DNA of 64,000 nt from Colivicinus sp022776215 (GCA_022776215.1 JALFIR010000038.1:1-64000); one strand, 5' to 3'. Counted from the stretch's first letter, positions 9,293 to 16,760 are shown. Numbers and translations: made by a program. Notes: generated by a model not told the origin, from the sequence alone.

Positions 9293-9373
9293 TAAAAACT
9301 TGGGAATAATATGGGAATTTTCCTTTTAGTTAGAGTGCTAAATTATAGGTACAGGTAACTAGAAAGGAGAAAA

Positions 9374-9685
9374 ATGAACGAATTTAGATTTTGTGGCAGA
9401 GCTCTAGAAACACCTGAACTCCTAGAGTCTGAAAAAGGAAGCAAGTATGCCCACTTATTTTTAAGAGTTGAACGCGAATATAAAAATAGTGATGGCACAG
9501 TAGATACTGATGATTTCAGAATCACTTGTTTCAAAAGTCTTGCTGAAGAGATTGAGAAGAATGTAAAGAAAGGTCAAACATTAATTATGAAGGGTCGTCT
9601 TCAGGGGAATAACTTCGTCAAGGATAATGGTGATACCATTTATAGAGCAGAGCTTGTCGGAGATAAAATATTCTATGTAAACTAA
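9374..9685 (+). CDS. ssb: Small single-stranded-DNA-binding protein (OB fold)
   Basis: A 103-residue protein with the SSB/PriB-type OB fold: MNEFRFCGRALETPEL, then FLRVEREYKN, DDFRITCFKSLAEEI, GQTLIMKGRLQGNNF. These correspond to the strand pattern of bacterial SSB. It stops right after the OB fold and lacks the acidic C-terminal tip by which the main SSB recruits other proteins, so it is probably an accessory SSB or a lineage-specific short form. A clear AAAGGAG Shine-Dalgarno precedes ATG 9374. It is a single-gene unit closed by the terminator at 9705-9740. Confidence 0.8.
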   Translation: MNEFRFCGRALETPELLESEKGSKYAHLFLRVEREYKNSDGTVDTDDFRITCFKSLAEEIEKNVKKGQTLIMKGRLQGNNFVKDNGDTIYRAELVGDKIFYVN

Positions 9686-9704
9686 TCATCACACATTACC
9701 AAAT

Positions 9705-9740
9705 AAAAAAGAGTCGAATTGATATTTTGACTCTTTTTTT
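9705..9740 (+). terminator. Terminator after ssb, overlapping the ffh promoter
   Basis: An 11-bp stem (AAAAAAGAGTC / GACTCTTTTTT) with a 13-base loop and trailing T residues. The loop contains TTGATA (9719-9724), which serves as the -35 box of ffh, so terminator and promoter occupy the same 45 bases. Confidence 0.85.
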
Positions 9741-9755
9741 CATATAATAGGCATA
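9719..9755 (+). promoter_or_regulatory. Leaderless promoter of ffh
   Basis: TTGATA (9719-9724), 18-base spacer, TATAAT (9743-9748), then six bases to ATG 9755. The expected transcription start is the A of the start codon. No Shine-Dalgarno is present. Confidence 0.75.
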
Positions 9756-11068
9756 TGGCTTTTGATTCATTACAAGATCGTTTAACAAAATCGCTTAAGA
9801 ATATTGCCGGTAAGGGCAAGCTTTCTGAGCGTAACATGGAAGATACTTTAAAGGAGATAAGAGTTGCTCTTTTAGAGTCTGATGTTAATTATAGTGTTGT
9901 CCAAAACTTTTTGAATTCAATCCGAAAGGAAGTAGAGGGACAGGATGTTTTAAATGCGATTGATCCTGGACAATTATTAATTAAGATCGTTCATGATGAA
10001 ATCATCAAATTATTAGGTGATGATGATAACTCGATTCATTATACAAATAATGGTTTAACTACTATTATGGTAGTTGGTTTACAGGGTACAGGTAAGACTA
10101 CCCAGACTGCTAAGATTGCTTATCAAATGAAAAAAGAGGGCAAGAAGGTCTTAATGGTTGCCTGTGACGTTGTTAGACCTGCTGCCATTGATCAATTAAA
10201 GTCTTTGGGAGCTTCAATTGATGTTGAAGTATATTCTAAGGGTATTTTTGTGAATGCTTTAAATACTGCTATTGATGGTTTAAAGTATGCTAAGGAAAAT
10301 AACTTTGATGTAGCTTTATTCGATACTGCTGGTCGTCTTCAAATCGATGAGACTTTGATGAAGGAACTAGAGGATATCAAGGCTCAAGTTAATCCAAATG
10401 AAATCTTGTTGACTGTTGATGCACTTACTGGTCAAGATATTTGTAATGTAGCTAAGACTTTCAATGAAAGATTAGCTGTTACTGGTTTAGTTGTTACTAA
10501 GTTTGATGGTGATGCTAAGGGTGGTTCTGTCTTATCTGTTAAGGCTTTAACTGGTGTTCCTATTAAGTATACTGGTGTTGGTGAAAAGATTTCCGACTTG
10601 GATTCTTTCCATCCAGATCGTTTAGCTGATCGTATCTTGGGTATGGGTGATGTTGTTTCTCTTGTTGAAAAGGCTCAAGAAGAGTTCGATATGAAACAAG
10701 CTGAGGAAATGACTAAGCGTATGTTGTCAGGTAAGATGACGATGGATGATATGTTGGCTACTATTGATCAAACTAAGAAGTTAGGTCCTTTATCATCTCT
10801 TATGGGCATGATTCCTGGTATGGGTGATTTCAAGGGTAAGGTTGATGATGCTGAAGTTGATAAGAATTTTAAGATTACTAAGGCTGTTATTCAATCTATG
10901 ACTAAGGAAGAAAGAAAAGACCCTAGTTTTATGAGAGGTTCTCATAAGCGCAGAGTTGCCAAGGGTAGTGGTACTAGTGTTGATGATGTTAATAGGGTAA
11001 TTAATCAATTTGAGAGATCTAAGAAGATGATGAAGTCTTTGAGTGGTCTAGCAAGAGGAATGTTTTAA
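9755..11068 (+). CDS. ffh: Signal recognition particle GTPase Ffh
   Basis: The protein subunit of the signal recognition particle: it binds signal sequences and SRP RNA and delivers ribosomes to FtsY at the membrane. Order: N domain (1-90), G domain with GLQGTGKTT (G1), DTAGR and TKFDGDAKGG, then the methionine-rich M domain (about 300-437; GMIPGM, MTKEERKDP, SHKRRVAKGSG). Length 437 residues, standard. It does not follow ylxM, unlike Bacillus. It has its own promoter whose -10 box ends six bases before the ATG, so the mRNA is probably leaderless. Confidence 0.97.
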   Translation: MAFDSLQDRLTKSLKNIAGKGKLSERNMEDTLKEIRVALLESDVNYSVVQNFLNSIRKEVEGQDVLNAIDPGQLLIKIVHDEIIKLLGDDDNSIHYTNNGLTTIMVVGLQGTGKTTQTAKIAYQMKKEGKKVLMVACDVVRPAAIDQLKSLGASIDVEVYSKGIFVNALNTAIDGLKYAKENNFDVALFDTAGRLQIDETLMKELEDIKAQVNPNEILLTVDALTGQDICNVAKTFNERLAVTGLVVTKFDGDAKGGSVLSVKALTGVPIKYTGVGEKISDLDSFHPDRLADRILGMGDVVSLVEKAQEEFDMKQAEEMTKRMLSGKMTMDDMLATIDQTKKLGPLSSLMGMIPGMGDFKGKVDDAEVDKNFKITKAVIQSMTKEERKDPSFMRGSHKRRVAKGSGTSVDDVNRVINQFERSKKMMKSLSGLARGMF

Positions 11069-11120
11069 TTAATGAAAAATTCTCTATTTATATAGATAAT
11101 TTTGTATAAATGATTATAAG

Positions 11121-11172
11121 AGTGATATTGAATATGGAAATGTATTGTTTTCTTATTGATATCACTTTTTTT
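11121..11172 (+). terminator. Probable terminator after ffh
   Basis: AGTGATAT and ATATCACT form an 8-bp stem with a long (about 33-base) loop, followed by seven T residues. The long loop lowers certainty, but no other terminator follows ffh. Confidence 0.5.
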
Positions 11173-11277
11173 GATTTGTGCTAATATAAGGACAAGGAAG
11201 GAAAAATGTAATTCTACTTTAAACTTACAGATTGTTTGATTATTGTTTTGTTTGGTTGTGATAGAAAGGAAATCAAA

Positions 11278-11637
11278 ATGAAAAAAATAATAATGTTATT
11301 CCTAACAATGATACTAATTTCCAGTTGTTCTATGAATAATAAAGAAGTAGATGGCGTGGAAAATGCTGCGGCTCCTAATGTCATGATTAATAATCGTTTG
11401 TATCATACTACAGGGGAATTATATGATGGTCGTCCTTTTAACTAGGCTAATGAAAACGACCGTAATCAACAATATGAAGTTGATGGTGTAATTACATCAA
11501 CAGTTGAAGGTTATATGCTTCCTGAAAAAAATAATCAATCTAATTTTGGTGTTGACTGTGAATATCATATTATTGATGATGAAAATATACTTGTTAAGAT
11601 TGATAATTTGTGGATTAGATTTGAGTATGGTAATTAA
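11278..11637 (+). pseudogene. Lipoprotein gene interrupted by an in-frame amber codon
   Basis: Starting at ATG 11278 after an AAAGGA Shine-Dalgarno, the frame encodes a lipoprotein signal (MKKIIMLFLTMILISSC, lipobox cysteine at 17) and NNRLYHTTGELYDGRPFN, then TAG at 11443-11445. The same frame stays open for another 63 codons to TAA at 11635-11637, including EVDGVITSTVEGYMLPEKNN and LWIRFEYGN. The two halves make one small secreted-lipoprotein domain of the kind seen in many Firmicutes (substrate unknown). The likeliest reading is a nonsense mutation; amber read-through is less likely because TAG ends normal genes here. A Shine-Dalgarno followed by ATG-TAA (11196-11211) lies just upstream. 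Confidence 0.75.
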
Positions 11638-11641
11638 CTTT

Positions 11642-11682
11642 GAAGGTGTTAAGTAAAAATACTTGACACCTTCTTTTATTTA
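11642..11682 (+). terminator. Strong terminator, overlapping the rpsP promoter
   Basis: A 14-bp stem with one G-T pair (GAAGGTGTTAAGTA / TACTTGACACCTTC) followed by TTTTATTTA. TTGACA at 11663-11668, within the 3' arm, doubles as the probable -35 box for rpsP; the -10 is less clear (TAATTA at 11685-11690). Confidence 0.8.
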
Positions 11683-11718
11683 TGTAATTATAGTTAAGTA
11701 AAAAGGAGGATAGTGTAA

Positions 11719-11991
11719 ATGGTTAAAATTAGATTAAAGAGAATGGGTGCTAAGAAGTCTCCTTTCTATAGAATCGTTGTTATGGATTCAAGAGATAGAA
11801 GAGATGGCAGAGAAATCGAAGTTATCGGTAACTATGATCCAAGAAAAAATCCTGCAGTTGTTAATCTTAATGAAGAAAAGACTCTTGCTTGGTTAAATAA
11901 TGGTGCTCTTCCAACAGATACAGTTCGTAATATCTTATCAAATGAAGGCATTATGAAGAAGTATGCCGATAGTAAAAAGGCTGGCAAATAA
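11719..11991 (+). CDS. rpsP: 30S ribosomal protein S16
   Basis: A 90-residue small-subunit protein that helps assemble the 16S rRNA body. MVKIRLKRMGAKKSPFYRIVVMDSR is the family signature, followed by GNYDPR and a variable tail. A strong AAAGGAGG Shine-Dalgarno sits before ATG 11719. It heads the rpsP-khpA-rimM-trmD group, and its TAA overlaps the khpA start (TAATG). Confidence 0.97.
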   Translation: MVKIRLKRMGAKKSPFYRIVVMDSRDRRDGREIEVIGNYDPRKNPAVVNLNEEKTLAWLNNGALPTDTVRNILSNEGIMKKYADSKKAGK

Positions 11992-12239
11992 TGATTGATC
12001 TTGAAAAAGTATTGTTAAATATTGTTAAGCCTATTTGCGGTAATAGTTATGAGGTTATGGTTAAACAAATGGAATCATTAAATGATAATGAAATCCTATT
12101 ATATGTTTATGCGCCTAGTAACGATATCGCAAGACTAATTGGTAAACAAGGAATGATGGCTAATTCAATTCGTCAGATGTTACAAGTAGCTTCTAGAATT
12201 GAAAATAAGCGTATTTCTATTAAATTCGAAGCACTTTAA
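11991..12239 (+). CDS. khpA: KH-domain RNA-binding protein KhpA
   Basis: An 82-residue protein consisting of a single KH domain (formerly YlqC). The RNA-binding loop reads GKQG in IARLIGKQGMMANSIR. KhpA pairs with KhpB/Jag to bind many RNAs and affects division and cell-wall synthesis in Firmicutes. It is translationally coupled to rpsP, the conserved arrangement, and is followed directly by a terminator that separates it from rimM. Confidence 0.93.
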   Translation: MIDLEKVLLNIVKPICGNSYEVMVKQMESLNDNEILLYVYAPSNDIARLIGKQGMMANSIRQMLQVASRIENKRISIKFEAL

Positions 12240-12262
12240 GGGTGAATTATTCATCCTTTTTT
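12239..12262 (+). terminator. Terminator between khpA and rimM
   Basis: A 7-bp stem (GGGTGAA / TTCATCC, one G-T pair, loop TTA) followed by seven T residues. It splits the usual single operon; rimM restarts from its own promoter immediately afterwards. Confidence 0.75.
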
Positions 12263-12264
12263 TA

Positions 12265-12277
12265 TACAATTTTTATA
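12265..12277 (+). promoter_or_regulatory. Leaderless -10 element of rimM
   Basis: TACAAT (12265-12270) ends six bases before ATG 12277; no Shine-Dalgarno is present. The -35 (GTGAAT, 12242-12247, 17-base spacer) is weak and lies inside the terminator stem. Confidence 0.55.
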
Positions 12278-12777
12278 TGGAATATGTAGTTATAGGAAAA
12301 ATAGTTAATACCTTTGGAATTAAGGGAGAGCTTAAGGTAGAATCACATACCGACTTTTTAAGTGAGCGTTTTAAGAAGAACTCTACTATTTATATTGGTG
12401 AAAATCATGAGGCACTTAAAGTAGCTTCATATCGTATGCACAAGGGCTTTGTTATGCTGTCTCTTGTTGGACTAGATAATATTAATTTAGTTTTAAAGTA
12501 TAAGGACATGTATATTTATAAGTCTTGTGATGATATTAAGCCTTTAGGTGATGGCGAATATTATTTTAAGGATTTAATTAATTTAGATGTTTATTTAGAT
12601 GATAAGCAAGTAGGTAAGTGTATAAATGTGGAAGAGGGTAAGGCTTATAATTTCTTGAGAATTAAAAAAGATGATGGTAAGGAATGCTTGGTTCCAAATC
12701 TTCCTGTTTTTATAAAGAATGTTGATTTAGTTAATTCAAGAATCAATCTAATAGATAAAGCGAGTGGCTTATTATGA
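12277..12777 (+). CDS. rimM: Ribosome maturation factor RimM
   Basis: Needed for maturation of the 16S rRNA 3' domain; binds S19. The 166-residue protein has the RimM N-terminal beta barrel (GKIVNTFGIKGELKVESHTD) and a C-terminal PRC-barrel-like domain (GDGEYYFKDLINLDVY, LVPNLPVFIKNVDL). The start at ATG 12277 gives MEYVVIGKIV, the usual family N terminus. It overlaps trmD by four bases (ATGA). Likely leaderless. Confidence 0.95.
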   Translation: MEYVVIGKIVNTFGIKGELKVESHTDFLSERFKKNSTIYIGENHEALKVASYRMHKGFVMLSLVGLDNINLVLKYKDMYIYKSCDDIKPLGDGEYYFKDLINLDVYLDDKQVGKCINVEEGKAYNFLRIKKDDGKECLVPNLPVFIKNVDLVNSRINLIDKASGLL

Positions 12778-13499
12778 GAATAACAGTTTTAACTTTGTTT
12801 AAAGAACAGTTTGATTCTTTTTTGAATACTTCTATTATTTCTAGAATTCTTGAAAAAGAATTATGTGAAGTTAAGGTTGTAGACATAAGAGATTATTCTA
12901 AGGATAAGCATAGACATGTAGATGATACGCCATATGGTGGTGGTGCTGGCATGCTTATGAGGGTTGATGTCTTGGCTGATGCGATTAGGGCTAATAGAAA
13001 TGATGATACTTATGTTCTTTTGACTTCTCCTAAGGCTAAGCCTTATGAAGAAAAAGATGCATATAGATTACTTGAAAAAGAAGATTTGATGATTGTCTGT
13101 GGTCATTATGAGGGAGTAGATGATCGAATTAGCGATTTTATAGATGAGAATGTTTCTATTGGCGATTATGTTTTAACTGGTGGTGAGTTACCTGCGATGG
13201 TAGTTATGGATTCTATCATGCGTTTAATTAATGAGGGTATTAGTAGTGAGAGCCTTAAAGAAGAGTCTTATACTGATGGTTTATTAGAATATCCTCAATA
13301 TACAAGGCCTTTCAATTTTGAAGGTAAGGAGGTTCCTTTTGTGCTTACTAATGGCAATCATAAGGAAATTAGAAGATTTAACCTAAAGGGTTCTTTAAGA
13401 GAAACATATTTATATCGTAAGGACTTATTAGAAAAAAGAGATTTATCTAAAGAAGAAAAAGAATTATTACAAGAGGTTATCGATGAGCTTGAACATTAA
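12774..13499 (+). CDS. trmD: tRNA (guanine-N1)-methyltransferase TrmD
   Basis: Methylates G37 of tRNAs with G36, preventing +1 frameshifting. The 241-residue protein has the SPOUT trefoil-knot signatures: VDDTPYGGGAGMLM near 60, GHYEGVDDRI near 115 and IGDYVLTGGELPAM near 135. It is translationally coupled to rimM. The next gene overlaps its 3' end by 17 bases. Confidence 0.97.
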   Translation: MRITVLTLFKEQFDSFLNTSIISRILEKELCEVKVVDIRDYSKDKHRHVDDTPYGGGAGMLMRVDVLADAIRANRNDDTYVLLTSPKAKPYEEKDAYRLLEKEDLMIVCGHYEGVDDRISDFIDENVSIGDYVLTGGELPAMVVMDSIMRLINEGISSESLKEESYTDGLLEYPQYTRPFNFEGKEVPFVLTNGNHKEIRRFNLKGSLRETYLYRKDLLEKRDLSKEEKELLQEVIDELEH

Positions 13500-14274
13500 G
13501 GTCATTCTTTTTGATGTAGATAAGACTTTAGTTGATAGAGAATGTCTTATGTCAAATGAATTAAAAGATACTTTATTTAATTTAAAGAATAAGGGATATC
13601 TATTAGGAATTAATTCGGGTAGACCGGTTTTTTCTTCTTTAAGAGTGCTTGAAAAGAATGGGGTTACTGATTTATTTGATATCTTTTATGGTTGTAATGG
13701 TTTGGAATTTTATGATGCTAAGGCAAAAACAAGTACTTATTTAAGTGAGGTTGATGTTGATACCATTCATGAATTAGATAAATTGTTCTATGAGGATTAT
13801 TTAGAATTGTCTTTCTATAAAGATAATAAGATATTATGTTTAAATCATAAGATTAGCGATGAAAATAAGATTAAAGAGTGGGCAAGACTTCGTTTTGTAG
13901 AGACTAAGTATGTTGATTTTTCTAAGATTGATTATTCAATTTCAAAGCTTGTTATCTTGTTTAAGAAAGAATATCATAATCAAATAGTTGCTAAAGTTAA
14001 TAATATCAAGAATGATAAAGTAGATATCTTCTTTTCGGGTGATGAATGTTTGGAAATAGTGCCTAGTGGCATAAATAAGGGTACTGCTGTGCTTGATTTG
14101 AGTAAGAAGCTAGCTATTAATTCTAAAAATATTATGACCTGTGGTGACGCTGAAAACGATCTTCCTGCCTTGTTGTTGGGTGAAGGAGTATTTGTTGGAA
14201 ATAAAAGAGAGGATATAAAGTATTCTTGCGAATTTAAAGAATTAGCACAATTCTTAAATAATACATTAATGTAA
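13483..14274 (+). CDS. Cof-type HAD-IIB family hydrolase
   Basis: A 263-residue haloacid dehalogenase-type phosphatase. HAD motif I is DVDKTL (about 10-15), motif II SGRP, motif III the conserved lysine in SGINKGTAV, and motif IV GDAENDLPAL. The C2B cap between motifs II and III places it with Cof-like sugar-phosphate or flavin/pyridoxal phosphatases; the substrate is not deducible. It sits between trmD and rplS, where most Bacillota have nothing, and overlaps trmD by 17 bases. Confidence 0.85.
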   Translation: MSLNIKVILFDVDKTLVDRECLMSNELKDTLFNLKNKGYLLGINSGRPVFSSLRVLEKNGVTDLFDIFYGCNGLEFYDAKAKTSTYLSEVDVDTIHELDKLFYEDYLELSFYKDNKILCLNHKISDENKIKEWARLRFVETKYVDFSKIDYSISKLVILFKKEYHNQIVAKVNNIKNDKVDIFFSGDECLEIVPSGINKGTAVLDLSKKLAINSKNIMTCGDAENDLPALLLGEGVFVGNKREDIKYSCEFKELAQFLNNTLM

Positions 14275-14287
14275 CAAAGGAGAAATT

Positions 14288-15451
14288 ATGCAAAATTTCA
14301 ATTATTGTACACCTACAAGATTAATCTTTGGAGAGGGTGTCATCAAGGACTTACCAGAAGTAATGAGCCATTATGGAAAGAAAATTCTTCTTACTTATGG
14401 TGGTGGCAGTATCAAAAAGATTGGCCTATATGATAAGGTTTTAGAGCTTCTTAAAGGTTATGAAATCTATGAGTTACCAAACATTATGCCTAATCCTAAA
14501 TATGATCCAAGTGTTTTGGATGGTGTAAGAATGTGTAAACAACACAATATCGATGTCATCTTGTCTGTTGGTGGTGGTAGTGTTCTTGATTGTTCTAAAG
14601 CTATTGCGGGTGGTGCTAAGTATGATGGTGAGCCATGGGATTTAATTACTTATAAGGCTGAAACTAAGGATGCTTTACCAATTGTAGATATTATCACATT
14701 AGCTGCAACAGGCAGCGAATATGATGCAGGTGGTGTTATTTCTAGAACTGAAACTAATGATAAGACATGTTATAGTGATTCACACTTGTATCCTAAAGTG
14801 TCTTTCTTAGATCCTACTTATACTTTTACTGTTTCTAAGAAACAAACAAGTGCTGGCATTGCGGATGCGATGAACCATATCTTCGAACAATATTTCTGTG
14901 AAGATTCAACTATTCTTAATGATGGTTTTATGGAAGCAGGTCTAAAAAGTTTGATGATCAATGGTAGAAAGTGTCTTGATAATCCTGAAGATTATAATGC
15001 TAGAGCTGAAATGATGCTTGTTTGTACATATGGTTGCAATGATATTTATAGTCTTGGCAATAGCCAATCAGGTTGGCCATGTCATGGTATGGAACATGCC
15101 TTAAGTGCTTATTATGATATTACGCATGGCGAAGGATTGGCTATTATTACACCACGTTGGATGAAACATATCTTGAGTGAAAAGACTGTTGATCGTTTTG
15201 TAAAGTATGGTATTAATGTCTTTGGCATTGATGCAAGTCTTGATAAGATGACTATTGCCAATAAGGCGATTGATGAAACTTATAAGTTCTTTGAATCTAT
15301 CAATATTCCTATGCATCTAAAGGATGTAGGTATTGATGAGGTAAGAATTGATGAGATGGCTAAGCATGTAGCGGATAATGAGGGTCTTGAGAATGCTTGG
15401 GCTCCTTTATTACAAGAGGATATTGCGGCTATCTTTAGAGCTTCACTTTAA
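14288..15451 (+). CDS. Iron-containing alcohol dehydrogenase (butanol dehydrogenase type)
   Basis: A 387-residue group III alcohol dehydrogenase, reducing aldehydes to alcohols with NAD(P)H. The dinucleotide-binding part has GGGSVLDCSKAIAGG; metal-binding histidines lie in MNHIFEQYF and HGMEHALSAYYDITHGEG. Overall it resembles the BdhA/YugJ butanol dehydrogenases. Shine-Dalgarno AAAGGAG precedes ATG 14288 closely, 13 bases after the HAD gene. With PFOR and the second dehydrogenase at 23976 it fits ethanol or higher-alcohol fermentation. Exact substrate unknown. Confidence 0.88.
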   Translation: MQNFNYCTPTRLIFGEGVIKDLPEVMSHYGKKILLTYGGGSIKKIGLYDKVLELLKGYEIYELPNIMPNPKYDPSVLDGVRMCKQHNIDVILSVGGGSVLDCSKAIAGGAKYDGEPWDLITYKAETKDALPIVDIITLAATGSEYDAGGVISRTETNDKTCYSDSHLYPKVSFLDPTYTFTVSKKQTSAGIADAMNHIFEQYFCEDSTILNDGFMEAGLKSLMINGRKCLDNPEDYNARAEMMLVCTYGCNDIYSLGNSQSGWPCHGMEHALSAYYDITHGEGLAIITPRWMKHILSEKTVDRFVKYGINVFGIDASLDKMTIANKAIDETYKFFESINIPMHLKDVGIDEVRIDEMAKHVADNEGLENAWAPLLQEDIAAIFRASL

Positions 15452-15463
15452 TTTTTCTTAACA

Positions 15464-15472
15464 TGATATAAT
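15464..15472 (+). promoter_or_regulatory. Extended -10 promoter (TGATATAAT)
   Basis: TGA directly before TATAAT (15467-15472) makes a strong extended -10 element, with a predicted start at about 15479 (GG). It would transcribe the structured region before rplS. No convincing -35 is seen. Confidence 0.6.
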
Positions 15473-15478
15473 TAATTT

Positions 15479-15665
15479 GGTTAAGCAACGAAAACCAAGA
15501 GAAAACGCAGCATTCCAGTGCTGCGTTTTCAAATGCTTCCTTGGGAAAATGGCCGTTACTTAAGTAATAGCTCGACCAAAAGTTTTATTAGAACATTTAA
15601 AATGTCTAATAGGGCTATACACCACAACGAAAACCAAAGAAGCGTATAAGTATCTTCATATAAAG
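15479..15665 (+). ncRNA. Candidate structured RNA or cis-regulatory leader upstream of rplS (family not recognised)
   Basis: A structured stretch with no open reading frame, directly after a strong promoter. Visible helices: a 12-bp hairpin GAAAACGCAGCA / TGCTGCGTTTTC (about 15500-15530), enclosed by CCAAG / CTTGG; ATAGCTC (about 15567) with GGGCTAT (about 15612), enclosing a TATTAGA / TCTAATA hairpin. The exact 13-mer CAACGAAAACCAA occurs at 15486-15498 and 15625-15637. Each copy ends in AACCAA, complementary to the 5' TTGGTT (15477-15482), so two alternative pairings are possible. It does not match RNase P RNA, tmRNA, SRP RNA, T-box or common riboswitches as I know them. Confidence 0.45.
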
Positions 15666-15852
15666 ATCCTTCCTAAGAAAAACAATATTTCATTATGTTT
15701 CTAATATATAATTGTCATCAAACCTAAAAATTCTTACACTATATTTAAAAATGTTGCCTAAAGGGGTTTGACTATGTTATCATACTTAAGCGTTGTTCCG
15801 CTTTTCATGTTGATTATGAACAACATTATTACATGTTAAAAGGAGAAGAAAG
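15666..15852 (+). promoter_or_regulatory. rplS promoter and hairpin leader
   Basis: This non-coding stretch holds a possible second promoter (TTGCCT 15754-15759, 18-base spacer, TATCAT 15778-15783). It is followed by a leader in which GTTGTTC (about 15792) can pair with GAACAAC (about 15819) before the Shine-Dalgarno AAAAGGAG. L19 leaders that autoregulate rplS are known in Bacillus, and this may be an equivalent, but no specific consensus was recognised. Confidence 0.4.
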
Positions 15853-16200
15853 ATGAATTTAAATTTAGTAAATGAAATTACTAAGGATCAATTAAAGACT
15901 GATCTTCCAGAAATCAAAGCTGGTATGACAGTAAGAGTTGACGTAAAGATTAAGGAAGGCGACAAGTCTCGTATCCAAGCATTCGAAGGTGTTGTAATTA
16001 AGGTTCAAGGTAGTGGTATCGGTGAAACTTTCACAGTTAGAAAGTTATCAAGCGGTGTAGGTGTTGAAAGAACATTCCCTATGCATTCACCAGTTATCGA
16101 TAAGGTTACAGTATTAAGAGTTGGTAAGGTTAGAAGATCTAAGCTTTATTACTTAAGAAGCCGTTCTGGTAAGTCAGCTAGAATTAAAGAAGTTCGTTAA
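15853..16200 (+). CDS. rplS: 50S ribosomal protein L19
   Basis: A 115-residue large-subunit protein at the 30S-50S interface. Signatures: GMTVRVDVKIKEGDKSRIQ, FEGVVIKVQGSGIGETFTVRK, GVGVERTFP and VRRSKLYYLRSRSGKSARIKE. A strong AAAAGGAG precedes ATG 15853. It is separated from trmD by a phosphatase, an alcohol dehydrogenase and 400 non-coding bases, and is followed by its own terminator. Confidence 0.97.
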   Translation: MNLNLVNEITKDQLKTDLPEIKAGMTVRVDVKIKEGDKSRIQAFEGVVIKVQGSGIGETFTVRKLSSGVGVERTFPMHSPVIDKVTVLRVGKVRRSKLYYLRSRSGKSARIKEVR

Positions 16201-16206
16201 TTTGAT

Positions 16207-16235
16207 TAAAAGAGTCGCCCAGTGCGACTTTTTTA
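16207..16235 (+). terminator. Terminator after rplS
   Basis: Stem AGTCGC / GCGACT (extendable with A-T pairs), loop CCAGT, followed by six T residues. The lepB promoter begins immediately after it. Confidence 0.85.
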
Positions 16236-16250
16236 ATGTAATATATCAGT

Positions 16251-16760
16251 ATGGGTAAAAAATTTATAGAAATTATTAAAGACTTTTTTCAGGTAGGGAT
16301 AACCGCAATCATTGTTGTTTTTATTTGTTTTAAGTTTTTATTTATATCAGCACAAGTACATGGTACTAGTATGTATCCAACACTACAAACCAATGACCGT
16401 GGTTTTAGTTTTGTACTTACTAAAAATCTTGGCATTGAACGCTTTGATATCTGTGTTATTGATTCACCTAAGGCTAGTGAATTACTTGTTAAAAGGGTTA
16501 TCGGGCTTCCTAATGACACTATCGCTTATATAAATAATATGTTATTTATCAATGGTGAATATGTGGAAGAGGATTTCTTGAGTGATGATGTCTATACTAA
16601 TGATTTTGAGATAACTTTAGGTGAAAATGAATATTTCTGTTTAGGAGATAATCGTCCTGTTTCTAAGGATTCTAGATATTATGGGACTTTTAGTAAGGAA
16701 GAGATTAAATCAACTCATTTCTTTGTATATTATCCATTTAATAGAATTGGAGTAAAGTAA
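16251..16760 (+). CDS. lepB: Signal peptidase I
   Basis: A membrane-anchored serine/lysine protease that cleaves Sec signal peptides. The single N-terminal membrane helix is at about 15-33. The catalytic Ser is in HGTSMYPTL (near 40), the general-base Lys in LVKRVIGLPND (near 83), and the C-terminal signature is GDNRPVSKDSRYYG. Length 169 residues, typical of Gram-positive enzymes. No Shine-Dalgarno is present; TAATAT (16239-16244) ends six bases before the ATG, so the message is probably leaderless. The next gene starts on the base after its stop. Confidence 0.95.
   Translation: MGKKFIEIIKDFFQVGITAIIVVFICFKFLFISAQVHGTSMYPTLQTNDRGFSFVLTKNLGIERFDICVIDSPKASELLVKRVIGLPNDTIAYINNMLFINGEYVEEDFLSDDVYTNDFEITLGENEYFCLGDNRPVSKDSRYYGTFSKEEIKSTHFFVYYPFNRIGVK

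Noticed and set aside
9328..9345. GAGTGCTAA, a half of the CIRCE (HrcA) operator, before ssb
   Set aside because: Only one half site is present; the matching TTAGCACTC arm at the required spacing is missing.
11443..11445. TAG as a sense codon (amber recoding)
   Set aside because: TAG ends several intact genes in the window (for example frr, rnhB, ribF), so it is a normal stop here.
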